From assembly GCF_008084905.1 (NCBI RefSeq), contig NZ_VSFC01000019.1:8012-72011 (forward strand): 64,000 nucleotides of DNA, written 5' to 3'. Position numbers and translations under genes: made by a program. Positions 25,257 to 33,641 of this stretch are shown in pieces (position 1 is the stretch's first letter; every line of letters starts with the position of its first letter). The notes under the pieces are model-generated. The model was not told the DNA's origin. It saw only the letters and a list, made by a program, of their open reading frames with translations, and searched no databases. Origin of the DNA: Xanthomarina maritima (GTDB lineage: Bacteria; Bacteroidota; Bacteroidia; Flavobacteriales; Flavobacteriaceae).

Positions 25257-26210
25257 ATGAAGAAGTTTCTATTCATTTTATCTATTCTTAGTTTTCAGTT
25301 TATAGTTGCCCAACCAGATTCTTTATATTTTAAAACAGAAGATATAAATATTCCTAAATGGACACAAAAAAATAGAGCTAGTGCTCTTATAAGTGAAGTT
25401 GCTTTTGTAAACTGGAATGCAGGTGGTAGTAATTCAATTTCGGCCTTATTTAATTTTGAAAGTGTCTTGAAGTACCGTTATAAGCATTTGGTGTGGCATA
25501 ATATATTAATATCTAGATATGGTATTAATAAACAGGAAAATCAAGGATTAAGAAAAACAGACGATATTCTTGATGTTAGTTCAACTTTGGGTTTTCGTAG
25601 AAATGAATTTACTAATTGGTTCTTTTCTTCAAGATTTAATTTTAAAACTCAATTTACTAAAGGATATAATTATCCAGACGATATCAATGTTTTATCAAAA
25701 TTTATGGCTCCTGGTTATTTATTTGTTGGTGGAGGAATGGAATATGGGAAAAATATAGATGAATTCTCTCTTTATTTTTCGCCTTTAACAATTAAAACAA
25801 CTTTTGTTTTAGACGAAGCATTAGCAAATGCAGGCTCTTTTGGTGTAACTCCTGCTGTGTATGATGAAGAAGGAAATGTAATTGAAGAAGGCGAACGTAT
25901 AAGAAACGAAATTGGAATTCTATTAACTAGTGTATTTGAAAAAGAGGTTTTTCAAAATGTCATGCTTGTTAATTATGTGAGTTTTTATACAGACTACCTA
26001 AATGAGTTTGGAAACATTGATGTCGACTGGCAAATTAATTTTGACTTTAAAGTAAATAGTTTTATAAAAGCTAATTTTGGGTCGCATTTAAAGTATGATA
26101 ACGATGTAAAAACACTTGTTGAAACAGAAGTTGAAGACGAGTATGAAGAAGAAGGGGCAAAGGTTCAATGGAAGCAAATCCTTGGCGTAGGTGTAGTTGT
26201 TGACTTTTAA
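25257..26210 (+). CDS. DUF3078 family secreted/outer-membrane protein
   Basis: A 317-aa protein with a signal peptide (MKKFLFILSILSFQFIVAQ, cleavage after AQ). The mature part has alternating aromatic and polar strands (NWNAGGSNSISALFNFESVL, YRYKHLVWHNILISRYG) typical of a beta-barrel-like DUF3078 protein. It ends in VVVDF, a hydrophobic/aromatic C-terminus as in outer-membrane proteins. The function is unknown. It lies 18 bp behind purM and is likely co-transcribed. Confidence 0.82.
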   Translation: MKKFLFILSILSFQFIVAQPDSLYFKTEDINIPKWTQKNRASALISEVAFVNWNAGGSNSISALFNFESVLKYRYKHLVWHNILISRYGINKQENQGLRKTDDILDVSSTLGFRRNEFTNWFFSSRFNFKTQFTKGYNYPDDINVLSKFMAPGYLFVGGGMEYGKNIDEFSLYFSPLTIKTTFVLDEALANAGSFGVTPAVYDEEGNVIEEGERIRNEIGILLTSVFEKEVFQNVMLVNYVSFYTDYLNEFGNIDVDWQINFDFKVNSFIKANFGSHLKYDNDVKTLVETEVEDEYEEEGAKVQWKQILGVGVVVDF

Positions 26211-26342
26211 ATAAAATTAAAAAATTTGTTAACTTTTTATTGTTGATAAATTTTTAACTATCTGATAAATAGATTATTGTATTTTTTTCTTGTAAACTTT
26301 ATGATTTAAGTCATGTTTTAAGTTTAAAATTTTTACGTTATT

Positions 26343-26350
26343 TACATTTG
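26343..26350 (+). promoter_or_regulatory. -7 promoter element for nrdJ
   Basis: TACATTTG matches TAnnTTTG 39 bp before the ATG at 26389. I looked for a cobalamin riboswitch and NrdR boxes in the 178-bp leader and see neither. Confidence 0.45.
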
Positions 26351-26388
26351 TAAACTAGAATGTAGAATTTTTAAATTAATCCAAAAAC

Positions 26389-28944
26389 ATGCCAACACAA
26401 ACCCAACAAAAAGTACTTCCTCCTACTTATTCACAAGACGATGCATTTGAAGCATCTGTAACATATTTTAAAGGCGATGATTTAGCAGCTCGCGTTTGGA
26501 TAAATAAATACGCCTTAAAAGATTCTGAAGGTAATTTATATGAGCTAACTCCAAACGATATGCACAGACGTATTGCAAAAGAGATTGCAAGAGTCGAGTC
26601 ACGTTATCCAAACCCATTATCAGAAGAGTCTATTTTCGATTTAATTAAAGATTTTAAATACATCGTGCCTCAAGGAAGTCCTATGGCTGGTATTGGAAAT
26701 CCTTATCAAATTGCGTCACTCTCCAACTGTTTTGTTATTGGTAATGATGGCAATTCAGACTCGTATGGAGGTATCATGAAGATCGACCAAGAACAAGTGC
26801 AGCTTATGAAACGTCGTGGAGGTGTAGGTCATGATTTATCACATATTCGCCCAAAAGGGTCGCCTGTAAAAAATTCGGCGTTAACGTCTACAGGAATTGT
26901 ACCTTTTATGGAACGTTACTCAAATTCTACTCGTGAGGTTGCTCAAGATGGTCGTCGTGGTGCGCTTATGTTGTCGGTTTCTATAAATCATCCAGATTCA
27001 GAAGATTTTATCGATGCTAAATTAGAGCAAGGTAAAGTGACTGGAGCAAATGTTTCAGTTAGAATTGATGATGAGTTTATGAAGGCTGTAAAAGCCAATT
27101 CAAATTACACGCAGAAATATCCAATTTTTAGTGAGAGTCCTAAGTTTTCTAAAACCATTGAAGCCAATAAGCTTTGGAAAAAAATTGTTCATAATGCTTG
27201 GAAATCTGCTGAGCCAGGAATTCTGTTTTGGGATACGATTATCAACGAATCGGTTCCTGATTGTTATGCAGATTTAGGTTATAAAACGGTTTCAACAAAT
27301 CCATGTGGTGAGATTCCGTTGTGTCCTTACGATTCTTGCAGATTGTTGGCTATGAATTTGTTTTCGTATGTTGAAAATCCATTTACAGAAAATGCCACAT
27401 TTAACTTCGACTTGTTTAAAAAACACATTCATGTGGCGCAACGCATCATGGATGATATTATTGATTTGGAGCTAGAGAAAATTGATGCAATAATCGCAAA
27501 AATAGATGCAGATCCAGAATTAGATGAAGTGAAAGCAACGGAAAGAAACTTGTGGTTAAATATTCAAAAGAAAGCAAACGAAGGTCGTAGAACAGGAATT
27601 GGTATTACAGCCGAAGGAGATATGTTAGCTGCTTTAGGTATAAAATACGGAAGTAAAAAAGGGAATAAATTTTCAGAAGAAGTACATAAAACCTTAGGAA
27701 TAGAAGCGTATAGAGCTTCAGTATATACAGCAAAAGATCGAGGCGCTTTTGCAATTTTTGATGCTGAACGTGAAAAAAACAATCCGTTTATACAGCGATT
27801 AAAAGAAGCAGATGAAAAGCTGTATTACGAAATGTTGGAATATGGACGTAGAAATATTGCTTTGTTAACTATTGCTCCAACTGGGACAACAAGTTTGATG
27901 ACACAAACGTCTTCAGGGATTGAGCCTGTGTTTATGCCTGTTTACAAACGAAGAAGAAAAGTAAACCCGAATGATAAAAATGTACGTGTAGACTTTGTTG
28001 ACGAAGTAGGAGATTCTTGGGAAGAATATGTGGTTTTTCATCATAGATTCAAACAATGGATGGAAGTTAATGGTTATAAAGTTTCAGATAATTGCGATCA
28101 GAAAGAATTGGATGCCATAATAAAAAAATCACCTTACTACAAAGCGACTTCAAACGATGTGGATTGGATGAGTAAAGTAAGCATGCAAGGTGCTGTGCAA
28201 AAATGGGTAGACCATTCTATAAGTGTAACCATTAATTTACCAAACGATGCTACTGAAGAATTGGTTGGGCAATTATATTTGGAGGCTTGGGAAGCAGGTT
28301 GTAAAGGTGTAACCGTTTATAGAGATGGTTCGCGTTCAGGCGTGTTAATTTCAAACGATGAAAAGAAGGAAGAAGAACAAGAAACCTTAACTACGTTCCC
28401 AACAAAACGTCCTCAAGTATTGGAAGCAGATGTGGTACGTTTTCAAAATAATAAAGAAAAGTGGATTGCCTTTATAGGGTTAATTGATGGAAAGCCTTAC
28501 GAAGTATTTACAGGATTGGCTGATGATGAAGATGGTATTTTAATTCCGCGTTGGGCAAACAAAGGGCTGATTATTAAGAACAGAAATGAAGATGGAACCT
28601 CTCGTTACGATTTTCAGTATAAAAATATTAGAGGTTATAAAACCACTATTGAAGGCTTATCCCATAAGTTCAATCCAGAATATTGGAACTATGCCAAATT
28701 AATTTCAAGTACTTTACGTCATGGTATGCCAATAGATAAAATTGTCGACTTAATTAATAGTCTACAATTAGATAGTGAATCCATTAATACCTGGAAAAAT
28801 GGTGTGGTACGTGCACTAAAACGATATGTTGAGGATGGTACTCAAGCGAAAGGGCAAACCTGTACTAACTGTAGTTCAACTAGTTTAATTTATCAAGAAG
28901 GTTGCTTAACATGTAAAGATTGTGGGTCATCCAAATGTGGTTAA
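26389..28944 (+). CDS. nrdJ: Adenosylcobalamin-dependent (class II) ribonucleoside-diphosphate reductase
   Basis: An 851-aa enzyme that makes deoxyribonucleotides using adenosylcobalamin, without oxygen or a partner subunit. Active-site features include Cys114 in SNCFVIG, Cys306 in NPCGEIPLCPYDSCR, and APTGTTSLM. The C-terminus (about 825-851) has CxxC pairs ending CKDCGSSKCG, the thiol-exchange/zinc tail of this family. No B12 synthesis gene is in the window, so the cofactor must be made elsewhere or imported. It is transcribed alone, followed by a terminator. Confidence 0.95.
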   Translation: MPTQTQQKVLPPTYSQDDAFEASVTYFKGDDLAARVWINKYALKDSEGNLYELTPNDMHRRIAKEIARVESRYPNPLSEESIFDLIKDFKYIVPQGSPMAGIGNPYQIASLSNCFVIGNDGNSDSYGGIMKIDQEQVQLMKRRGGVGHDLSHIRPKGSPVKNSALTSTGIVPFMERYSNSTREVAQDGRRGALMLSVSINHPDSEDFIDAKLEQGKVTGANVSVRIDDEFMKAVKANSNYTQKYPIFSESPKFSKTIEANKLWKKIVHNAWKSAEPGILFWDTIINESVPDCYADLGYKTVSTNPCGEIPLCPYDSCRLLAMNLFSYVENPFTENATFNFDLFKKHIHVAQRIMDDIIDLELEKIDAIIAKIDADPELDEVKATERNLWLNIQKKANEGRRTGIGITAEGDMLAALGIKYGSKKGNKFSEEVHKTLGIEAYRASVYTAKDRGAFAIFDAEREKNNPFIQRLKEADEKLYYEMLEYGRRNIALLTIAPTGTTSLMTQTSSGIEPVFMPVYKRRRKVNPNDKNVRVDFVDEVGDSWEEYVVFHHRFKQWMEVNGYKVSDNCDQKELDAIIKKSPYYKATSNDVDWMSKVSMQGAVQKWVDHSISVTINLPNDATEELVGQLYLEAWEAGCKGVTVYRDGSRSGVLISNDEKKEEEQETLTTFPTKRPQVLEADVVRFQNNKEKWIAFIGLIDGKPYEVFTGLADDEDGILIPRWANKGLIIKNRNEDGTSRYDFQYKNIRGYKTTIEGLSHKFNPEYWNYAKLISSTLRHGMPIDKIVDLINSLQLDSESINTWKNGVVRALKRYVEDGTQAKGQTCTNCSSTSLIYQEGCLTCKDCGSSKCG

Positions 28945-28966
28945 TTATTAAAATAAAATAGAGTTT

Positions 28967-29000
28967 AAAAGTGAAGTTGTTTACAACTTCACTTTTTTTT
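28967..29000 (+). terminator. Intrinsic terminator after nrdJ
   Basis: A 14-bp stem (AAAAGTGAAGTTGT / ACAACTTCACTTTT) with a TT spacer in the loop, followed by a T-run. It abuts the end of a convergent minus-strand gene at 28999. Confidence 0.88.
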
Positions 29001-29289
29001 ATATAAATACTTTGATGAATGAAAGGAATACAACCATAATACAAACATCAATAATAAATAACATAGAAAAAAGTCTTAAAGAATTAATGCCAAGGTTGTT
29101 GTAAAAAACAAGCTTTCTTTTTTCGTGAGATTCTTTAACAATAAACCATAAAAGAATGATTAAAAACAATTTGGTTAAAATGGCAGGAACAAGTTGTGGG
29201 CTAATAAAAGTTAAGACAATATTGATTATAAACGACCAAAAAACATAAGGTTTGTAAAACAATAATATGGCTCCAAAACGTTGCATCAT
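28999..29289 (-). CDS. Small hydrophobic membrane protein of unknown function
   Basis: A 96-aa protein with about three membrane segments (residues 17-33, 37-51, 69-94) and a short positively charged loop (KESHEKRK) between the second and third. The N-terminus MMQRFGAILLFYKPYVFW has two possible Met starts. It is divergent from prfA, with a 124-bp gap. No family is recognised. The length and clean hydrophobic pattern support a real gene. Confidence 0.65.
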   Translation of the reverse strand: MMQRFGAILLFYKPYVFWSFIINIVLTFISPQLVPAILTKLFLIILLWFIVKESHEKRKLVFYNNLGINSLRLFSMLFIIDVCIMVVFLSFIKVFI

Positions 29290-29383
29290 ATAGTAAAAAC
29301 GACTTTTTTATTAAAATATTTCCTATTAATTATTTTAACTAAAAATAGAAGATTCTAAAAAATTCTAAAATCCATAAATTATC

Positions 29384-29392
29384 GTATTTTTG
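29384..29392 (+). promoter_or_regulatory. -7 promoter element for prfA
   Basis: TATTTTTG at 29385-29392 fits TAnnTTTG. It covers an in-frame TTG at 29390, so the true start must be downstream, at ATG 29414. Confidence 0.55.
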
Positions 29393-29413
29393 GCACACAA
29401 TTTAGAATGGTAC

Positions 29414-30490
29414 ATGTTAGATAAATTACAAATAGTAAAGCAACGTTTTGATGAGGTTAGCGATTTAATTATCCAACCAGATATTATCTCAGATCAAAAA
29501 CGTTATGTAGAGTTAAATAAAGAATACAAAGATTTACGTGTGTTAATGGACAAACGTGAACAGTACATAACCCTTACTGAAAACTTAAAAGAAGCCGAAG
29601 AGATTATTTCTGACGGAAGTGATCCAGAAATGGTGGATATGGCTAAAATGCAATATGAGGAAGCCAAAGAAGGGATTCCAAAATTGGAAGATGAAATAAA
29701 ATTCCTTTTAATTCCTAAAGATCCAGAAGATACTAAAAATGCTGTTGTAGAGTTACGTGCTGGAACAGGTGGCGATGAAGCCAGTATTTTTGCAGGCGAT
29801 TTATTTAGAATGTACACTAAATATTGCGAAAGCAAAGGCTGGAAGGTAGATACAGTAGATTTTAGTGAAGGAACCAATGGTGGTTTTAAAGAAATTCAGT
29901 TTGAAGTTACTGGAGAAGATGTATATGGTACCTTAAAATTTGAAGCTGGTGTGCATCGTGTGCAACGTGTGCCACAAACAGAAACGCAAGGTCGTGTGCA
30001 TACAAGTGCTGCAACCGTTATGGTGTTTCCAGAAGCCGAAGAATTTGATGTGGAAATTAACCCGAAAGATGTACGAATCGATTTTTTCTGTTCGTCTGGT
30101 CCAGGAGGTCAATCGGTAAACACAACCTATTCGGCTGTGCGTTTAACGCATATTCCAACAGGTTTGGTGGCTCAATGTCAAGACCAGAAATCACAACATA
30201 AAAACAAAGAGAAGGCTTTTAAAGTATTGCGTTCTAGGTTATACGATATAGAGTTGGCAAAAAAACAAGCTGAAGATGCTGCCAAACGTGGTTCCATGGT
30301 AAGTTCTGGAGACAGAAGTGCCAAAATTAGAACTTATAACTATCCTCAAGGTCGTGTTACCGATCATAGAATAGGTTTAACCTTATACGATTTGAGTAAT
30401 ATTGTAAATGGCGATATACAACGCATTATAGACGAACTTCAATTAGCTGAAAATACTGAGAAGTTAAAAGCAAATACAGACGTAATTTAA
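29414..30490 (+). CDS. prfA: Peptide chain release factor 1
   Basis: A 358-aa cytoplasmic factor that ends translation at UAA and UAG. The catalytic GGQ lies in [20 protein letters not shown]. The codon-recognition tripeptide is PQT ([16 protein letters not shown]), of the RF1 PxT type rather than the RF2 SPF type. The start at ATG 29414 ([12 protein letters not shown]) is chosen because the upstream TTG at 29390 overlaps the promoter. A compact terminator follows, before pyrF. Confidence 0.96.
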   Translation: MLDKLQIVKQRFDEVSDLIIQPDIISDQKRYVELNKEYKDLRVLMDKREQYITLTENLKEAEEIISDGSDPEMVDMAKMQYEEAKEGIPKLEDEIKFLLIPKDPEDTKNAVVELRAGTGGDEASIFAGDLFRMYTKYCESKGWKVDTVDFSEGTNGGFKEIQFEVTGEDVYGTLKFEAGVHRVQRVPQTETQGRVHTSAATVMVFPEAEEFDVEINPKDVRIDFFCSSGPGGQSVNTTYSAVRLTHIPTGLVAQCQDQKSQHKNKEKAFKVLRSRLYDIELAKKQAEDAAKRGSMVSSGDRSAKIRTYNYPQGRVTDHRIGLTLYDLSNIVNGDIQRIIDELQLAENTEKLKANTDVI

Positions 30491-30495
30491 AATAT

Positions 30496-30519
30496 AGCCT
30501 CTTATTGAGGCTTTTTTTA
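30496..30519 (+). terminator. Compact terminator or attenuator between prfA and pyrF
   Basis: The stem AGCCTC/GAGGCT with loop TTATT and a run of T residues fits into the 33-bp gap. The T-run ends 5 bp before the pyrF ATG. Confidence 0.75.
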
Positions 30520-30523
30520 TAAG

Positions 30524-31351
30524 ATGACAACAGAACAACTTACAGAACAAATTAAAAAAAAGAAATCTTTTCTATGTATAGGATTAGATGTCGATTTAAA
30601 TAAAATTCCACAACATGTATTAGATGAGGAAGATCCTATTTTTTCTTTTAACAAAGCCATTATCGATGCTACTCATCATTTGTGTGTGGCTTACAAACCC
30701 AATACGGCCTTTTACGAAGCTTATGGTATCAAAGGTTGGAAATCTTTAGAGAAAACGATTAAATATTTAAACGAAAAATATCCTGAAATTTATACAATTG
30801 CAGACGCCAAACGTGGCGATATAGGCAATACAAGTAGTATGTATGCTAAGGCTTTCTTTGAAGATTTAGGTTTTGATAGTGTGACTGTGGCTCCATATAT
30901 GGGGAAAGACTCCGTAGAACCTTTTTTAGCCTTTGAACACAAACACACTATCATGTTGGCTTTAACATCCAACGAAGGTGCATTCGATTTTCAAACAAAA
31001 ACAATAGAAGGTAAAGAATTATACAAGCAGGTTTTAGAAACGTCTAAAACTTGGAAAAATTCTAAAAACTTAATGTACGTTGTTGGAGCTACCAAAGCTG
31101 AGTATTTTGCCGATATTAGAAACATAGTTCCAGATAGTTTTTTATTAGTTCCTGGTGTTGGTGCTCAAGGTGGAAACCTTCAGGATGTTTGTAAATATGG
31201 ATTAAACAAGCATGTTGGTTTACTTATTAATTCTTCTAGAGGAATTATTTATGCTTCCAATCAAACGGATTTTGCTCAAGCAGCTGCAAACAAAGCCAAA
31301 GAACTTCAACAGGAAATTGAAGTGATTCTCAACAGTCATTCCGAGGAGTGA
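30524..31351 (+). CDS. pyrF: Orotidine 5'-phosphate decarboxylase (type 2)
   Basis: A 275-aa enzyme converting OMP to UMP in pyrimidine synthesis. The catalytic motif [11 protein letters not shown] is present, as are [10 protein letters not shown] and the phosphate-binding loop [11 protein letters not shown]. The length of about 275 aa is the longer type-2 form. The last five residues (SHSEE) and the stop codon are encoded by a dispersed-repeat-like element starting at 31335. A terminator-like hairpin lies just before its start, so it may depend on read-through from prfA. Confidence 0.95.
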   Translation: MTTEQLTEQIKKKKSFLCIGLDVDLNKIPQHVLDEEDPIFSFNKAIIDATHHLCVAYKPNTAFYEAYGIKGWKSLEKTIKYLNEKYPEIYTIADAKRGDIGNTSSMYAKAFFEDLGFDSVTVAPYMGKDSVEPFLAFEHKHTIMLALTSNEGAFDFQTKTIEGKELYKQVLETSKTWKNSKNLMYVVGATKAEYFADIRNIVPDSFLLVPGVGAQGGNLQDVCKYGLNKHVGLLINSSRGIIYASNQTDFAQAAANKAKELQQEIEVILNSHSEE

Positions 31352-31368
31352 TAACGACGTGGGAATCT
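31335..31368 (+). repeat. Dispersed-repeat-like element at the 3' end of pyrF
   Basis: The element opens GTCATTCCGAGGAGTGATAA and closes CGACGTGGGAATCT, with ATTCC/GGAAT as terminal inverted arms. The form (GTCATTCC...GGAATCT) resembles short repeats widespread in Flavobacteriaceae and other bacterial genomes. It supplies the last five codons and the stop codon of pyrF and is followed by a T-run. Confidence 0.65.
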
Positions 31369-31420
31369 TTTTTTTATTTAATTAAGATATTACCACAGAA
31401 AATTTAAAATTTTCTTCACA

Positions 31421-32215
31421 ATGACAATAGTGGACCAACTAAATAGAACAATTCAAATAAAGTATGTCCCAAAACGGATTGTGTCTTTAGTGCCTTCACA
31501 AACCGAATTGTTGTATGATTTAGGTCTGGAATCTTCCATAGTTGGAATTACTAAATTCTGTGTACATCCTCAGCATTTCATTTCAAATATAAATGTAGTT
31601 GGAGGAACTAAACAAGTGCATTTTAATAAAATTAAAGCTTTAGAGCCAGATATTATTCTTTGTAATAAAGAAGAAAATACGCAAGAAATGATAGAGGCTC
31701 TAGAAAAAATAGCTCCTGTTCATATAAGCGATATTTACAGTATTGAGGATTGTTTGAAGTTAATAAGCATGTATGGCACTTTGTTTTCAGTGGAAAGTCA
31801 GGCTAAAGAGCTTATAGCTATCATTAAGATAGAACAGCAAAAGTTTCAGGATTTTATAATAGAGCAACCCAAATTAAACACAGTTTACTTTATTTGGAAA
31901 GACCCTTGGATGGTGGCTGCAAACCATACGTTTATAAATTCTTTAATGACTGAAGCTAAGTTTGAAAACCACTTTCAAAATTTAGAAAGATATCCAGAAA
32001 TTGATTTGGATAAAGATATGGACGAGCAAGTGGAAGTGATCATGCTTTCAACAGAGCCTTTTCCATTTAAGGAAGAGCATATAAAAATATTGAAAAGGAA
32101 ATTTCCTAAAGTAAAAGTGTTGCTAGTAGATGGTGAATTGTTTTCTTGGTATGGTTCTAGACTGGCAAAATCTTTTGAATATTTTAAAACGCTAAGAAGT
32201 GAATTTTTAAAATAA
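31421..32215 (+). CDS. Helical-backbone metal receptor (BtuF/FepB-like) without signal peptide
   Basis: A 264-aa protein with the fold pattern of class III substrate-binding proteins for cobalamin and iron-siderophore uptake: RIVSLVPSQTELLYDLGL (about residues 19-36), VVGGTKQVHFNKIKALEPDIIL, and a C-terminal lobe with EVIMLSTEPFPFKEEH. Unlike transport partners it has no signal peptide or lipobox; the protein opens MTIVDQLNRTIQIKY. It is therefore likely cytoplasmic, or exported by an unrecognised route. The ligand is unknown. It is 69 bp after pyrF, with no transporter genes adjacent. Confidence 0.82.
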   Translation: MTIVDQLNRTIQIKYVPKRIVSLVPSQTELLYDLGLESSIVGITKFCVHPQHFISNINVVGGTKQVHFNKIKALEPDIILCNKEENTQEMIEALEKIAPVHISDIYSIEDCLKLISMYGTLFSVESQAKELIAIIKIEQQKFQDFIIEQPKLNTVYFIWKDPWMVAANHTFINSLMTEAKFENHFQNLERYPEIDLDKDMDEQVEVIMLSTEPFPFKEEHIKILKRKFPKVKVLLVDGELFSWYGSRLAKSFEYFKTLRSEFLK

Positions 32216-32244
32216 AAATTTAGTTTTTGAAGCGATAATATAAA

Positions 32245-32445
32245 TTACAATAGATTTTTTTTGGGTGTTTCACGAAATATATATTTTAATCTATTTAGCT
32301 TATTTAAAAGCTTTATTGCTTTAAATTCTGAAATATCACTCTGAGCAGAATCAGACTCACGCAAATTGTAGGCTTGCTCTATAAGCTGTTTGTATCTACT
32401 TTGAAGTTTGATTTGGGTTTTCTTTAGTTCTGATAAATTTTCCAT
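32245..32445 (-). CDS. Small conserved-looking protein, coiled-coil, 66 aa
   Basis: A short, charged, helical protein (MENLSELKKTQIKLQSRYKQ...) with a heptad pattern over most of its length and no membrane segment. It resembles small Flavobacteriaceae proteins of the Lacal_2735 type, but this is only a guess from pattern. It is convergent with the receptor gene (29-bp gap). The function is unknown. Confidence 0.6.
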   Translation of the reverse strand: MENLSELKKTQIKLQSRYKQLIEQAYNLRESDSAQSDISEFKAIKLLNKLNRLKYIFRETPKKNLL

Positions 32446-32515
32446 GACTCATACCTTTGAATATTAAATATATTTAAAATAATAGAATTCAGCAAGTTAA
32501 AAGTTTAGATTATTG

Positions 32516-32550
32516 AAAAAAAAATCGATTCTGTAAGAATCGATTTTAAT
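32516..32550 (-). terminator. Terminator after the DUF4197 gene
   Basis: A 12-bp perfect stem (AAAATCGATTCT / AGAATCGATTTT) with loop GTA. The A-run on its left is a U-run for minus-strand transcripts coming from the gene at 32701. Confidence 0.85.
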
Positions 32551-32700
32551 TTAACTAACTAACTTAATTCAAATTTTCACAAGAAGGGTGAAATTTTCCA
32601 TTTTGAAATAAAATCAATGCAAAGATGACCTTTTTCAATAATGTATATGTTAGCTTAATGTCAAATTAAGTTAAAGTTTTGATTAATAGTGTTTTATTGA

Positions 32701-33408
32701 TTAATCCTGTAGGGCAAATGCTTGTTTTAATAAATTGGTAGTTCTAGAAGAATACTTAGTTCTAATTTCTTTTTCTTCTACGGCAATCATTTTATAAACT
32801 CCTTTTAAGGCTTCTTCGGTAACATAATCGGTTAAATCAGGATTTACATTGGTTGTAAAAGGAATGGCATTGTATTTGTTTATTAAATTAGACCAAATTT
32901 GATCTGCACCAACTTTTTGAAATGACTTATTTATTACAGGATGAAATTCAGCATATAAAGAGGCTTCTGTTTTTCCTGCTAAATATAGAGTTGCTGCATC
33001 ATCACTACCAAGCAATATGGTTTTTGCATCATTAAAAGTAATGTCTTTAACGGCATTTATAAAAATAGGTGTTGCAGTGCTTACTGCGTCTTCGGCAGCT
33101 CTATTAAGAACTTTCAAGCCTTCATCTGCTAGACTTCCTAATCCAATATCACGTAAAGCTTTATCAACTTTTTGTAGTTCCTCAGGTAGCAATATTTTAA
33201 CTAATTCATTTTTATAAAACCCATCATTTTGCGTTAGTTTACTAACTTGTTTTTCTATACCTAAATCTAAAGCTTCACGTAGTGCTGAAGCAATTTCAGA
33301 ATTACTTATTCCAGAGGTGCTTTCTGGTAATTGATTGACTGCCTCATGTAATTCTGCACAAGCAGTTATATTAAGTATTAAAATGAATCCTATAAATTGT
33401 CGTAACAT
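32701..33408 (-). CDS. DUF4197 family lipoprotein
   Basis: A 235-aa protein with a lipoprotein signal (ILNITAC, Cys17). The mature part is helical and includes SNSEIASALREALDLGIEKQVSKL (split across residues about 36-60), VLLRP-like features of the family (KILLPEELQKVDKALRDIG) and FNDAKTILLGSDDAATLYL. This pattern fits DUF4197, an envelope family of unknown function. It is transcribed alone, divergent from icmF. Confidence 0.85.
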   Translation of the reverse strand: MLRQFIGFILILNITACAELHEAVNQLPESTSGISNSEIASALREALDLGIEKQVSKLTQNDGFYKNELVKILLPEELQKVDKALRDIGLGSLADEGLKVLNRAAEDAVSTATPIFINAVKDITFNDAKTILLGSDDAATLYLAGKTEASLYAEFHPVINKSFQKVGADQIWSNLINKYNAIPFTTNVNPDLTDYVTEEALKGVYKMIAVEEKEIRTKYSSRTTNLLKQAFALQD

Positions 33409-33578
33409 GTTTTGGGTTTAAAATTTTCAGCAAAGATAATTTTACAAATAAGAACATTTCAATTATTATGCCTATTATTTTGTTTTGGATTCTTTTGCTC
33501 TAATCAAATGTAAGTGCTGTTTTGATTTGTAGATTCTTATAATGTGCTTAAAATGCAAAAAAATCTTTCAATATTCCT

Positions 33579-33586
33579 TAAATTTG
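33579..33586 (+). promoter_or_regulatory. -7 promoter element for icmF
   Basis: TAAATTTG matches TAnnTTTG 55 bp before the icmF ATG. No cobalamin riboswitch was found in the 233-bp gap. Confidence 0.45.
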
Positions 33587-33641
33587 CCTCACGAAAAATT
33601 GAAGTTTAATTAATATTATTTTCGTTAAAGCGAAATATACT

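Noticed and set aside
26211-26388. Cobalamin riboswitch or NrdR boxes before nrdJ
   Set aside because: I found no B12-box-like conserved core and no paired NrdR-type sites in the 178-bp leader. A covariance search would settle it.
32571-32597. Hairpin AAATTTTCAC/GTGAAATTTT in the 255-bp gap before the DUF4197 gene end
   Set aside because: The arms have mismatches and there is no T-run or gene link; the clear terminator is the adjacent stem at 32521-32547.
33409-33641. Cobalamin riboswitch before icmF
   Set aside because: The gap is AT-rich without the conserved core sequence or extended pairing; only a -7 element was seen.
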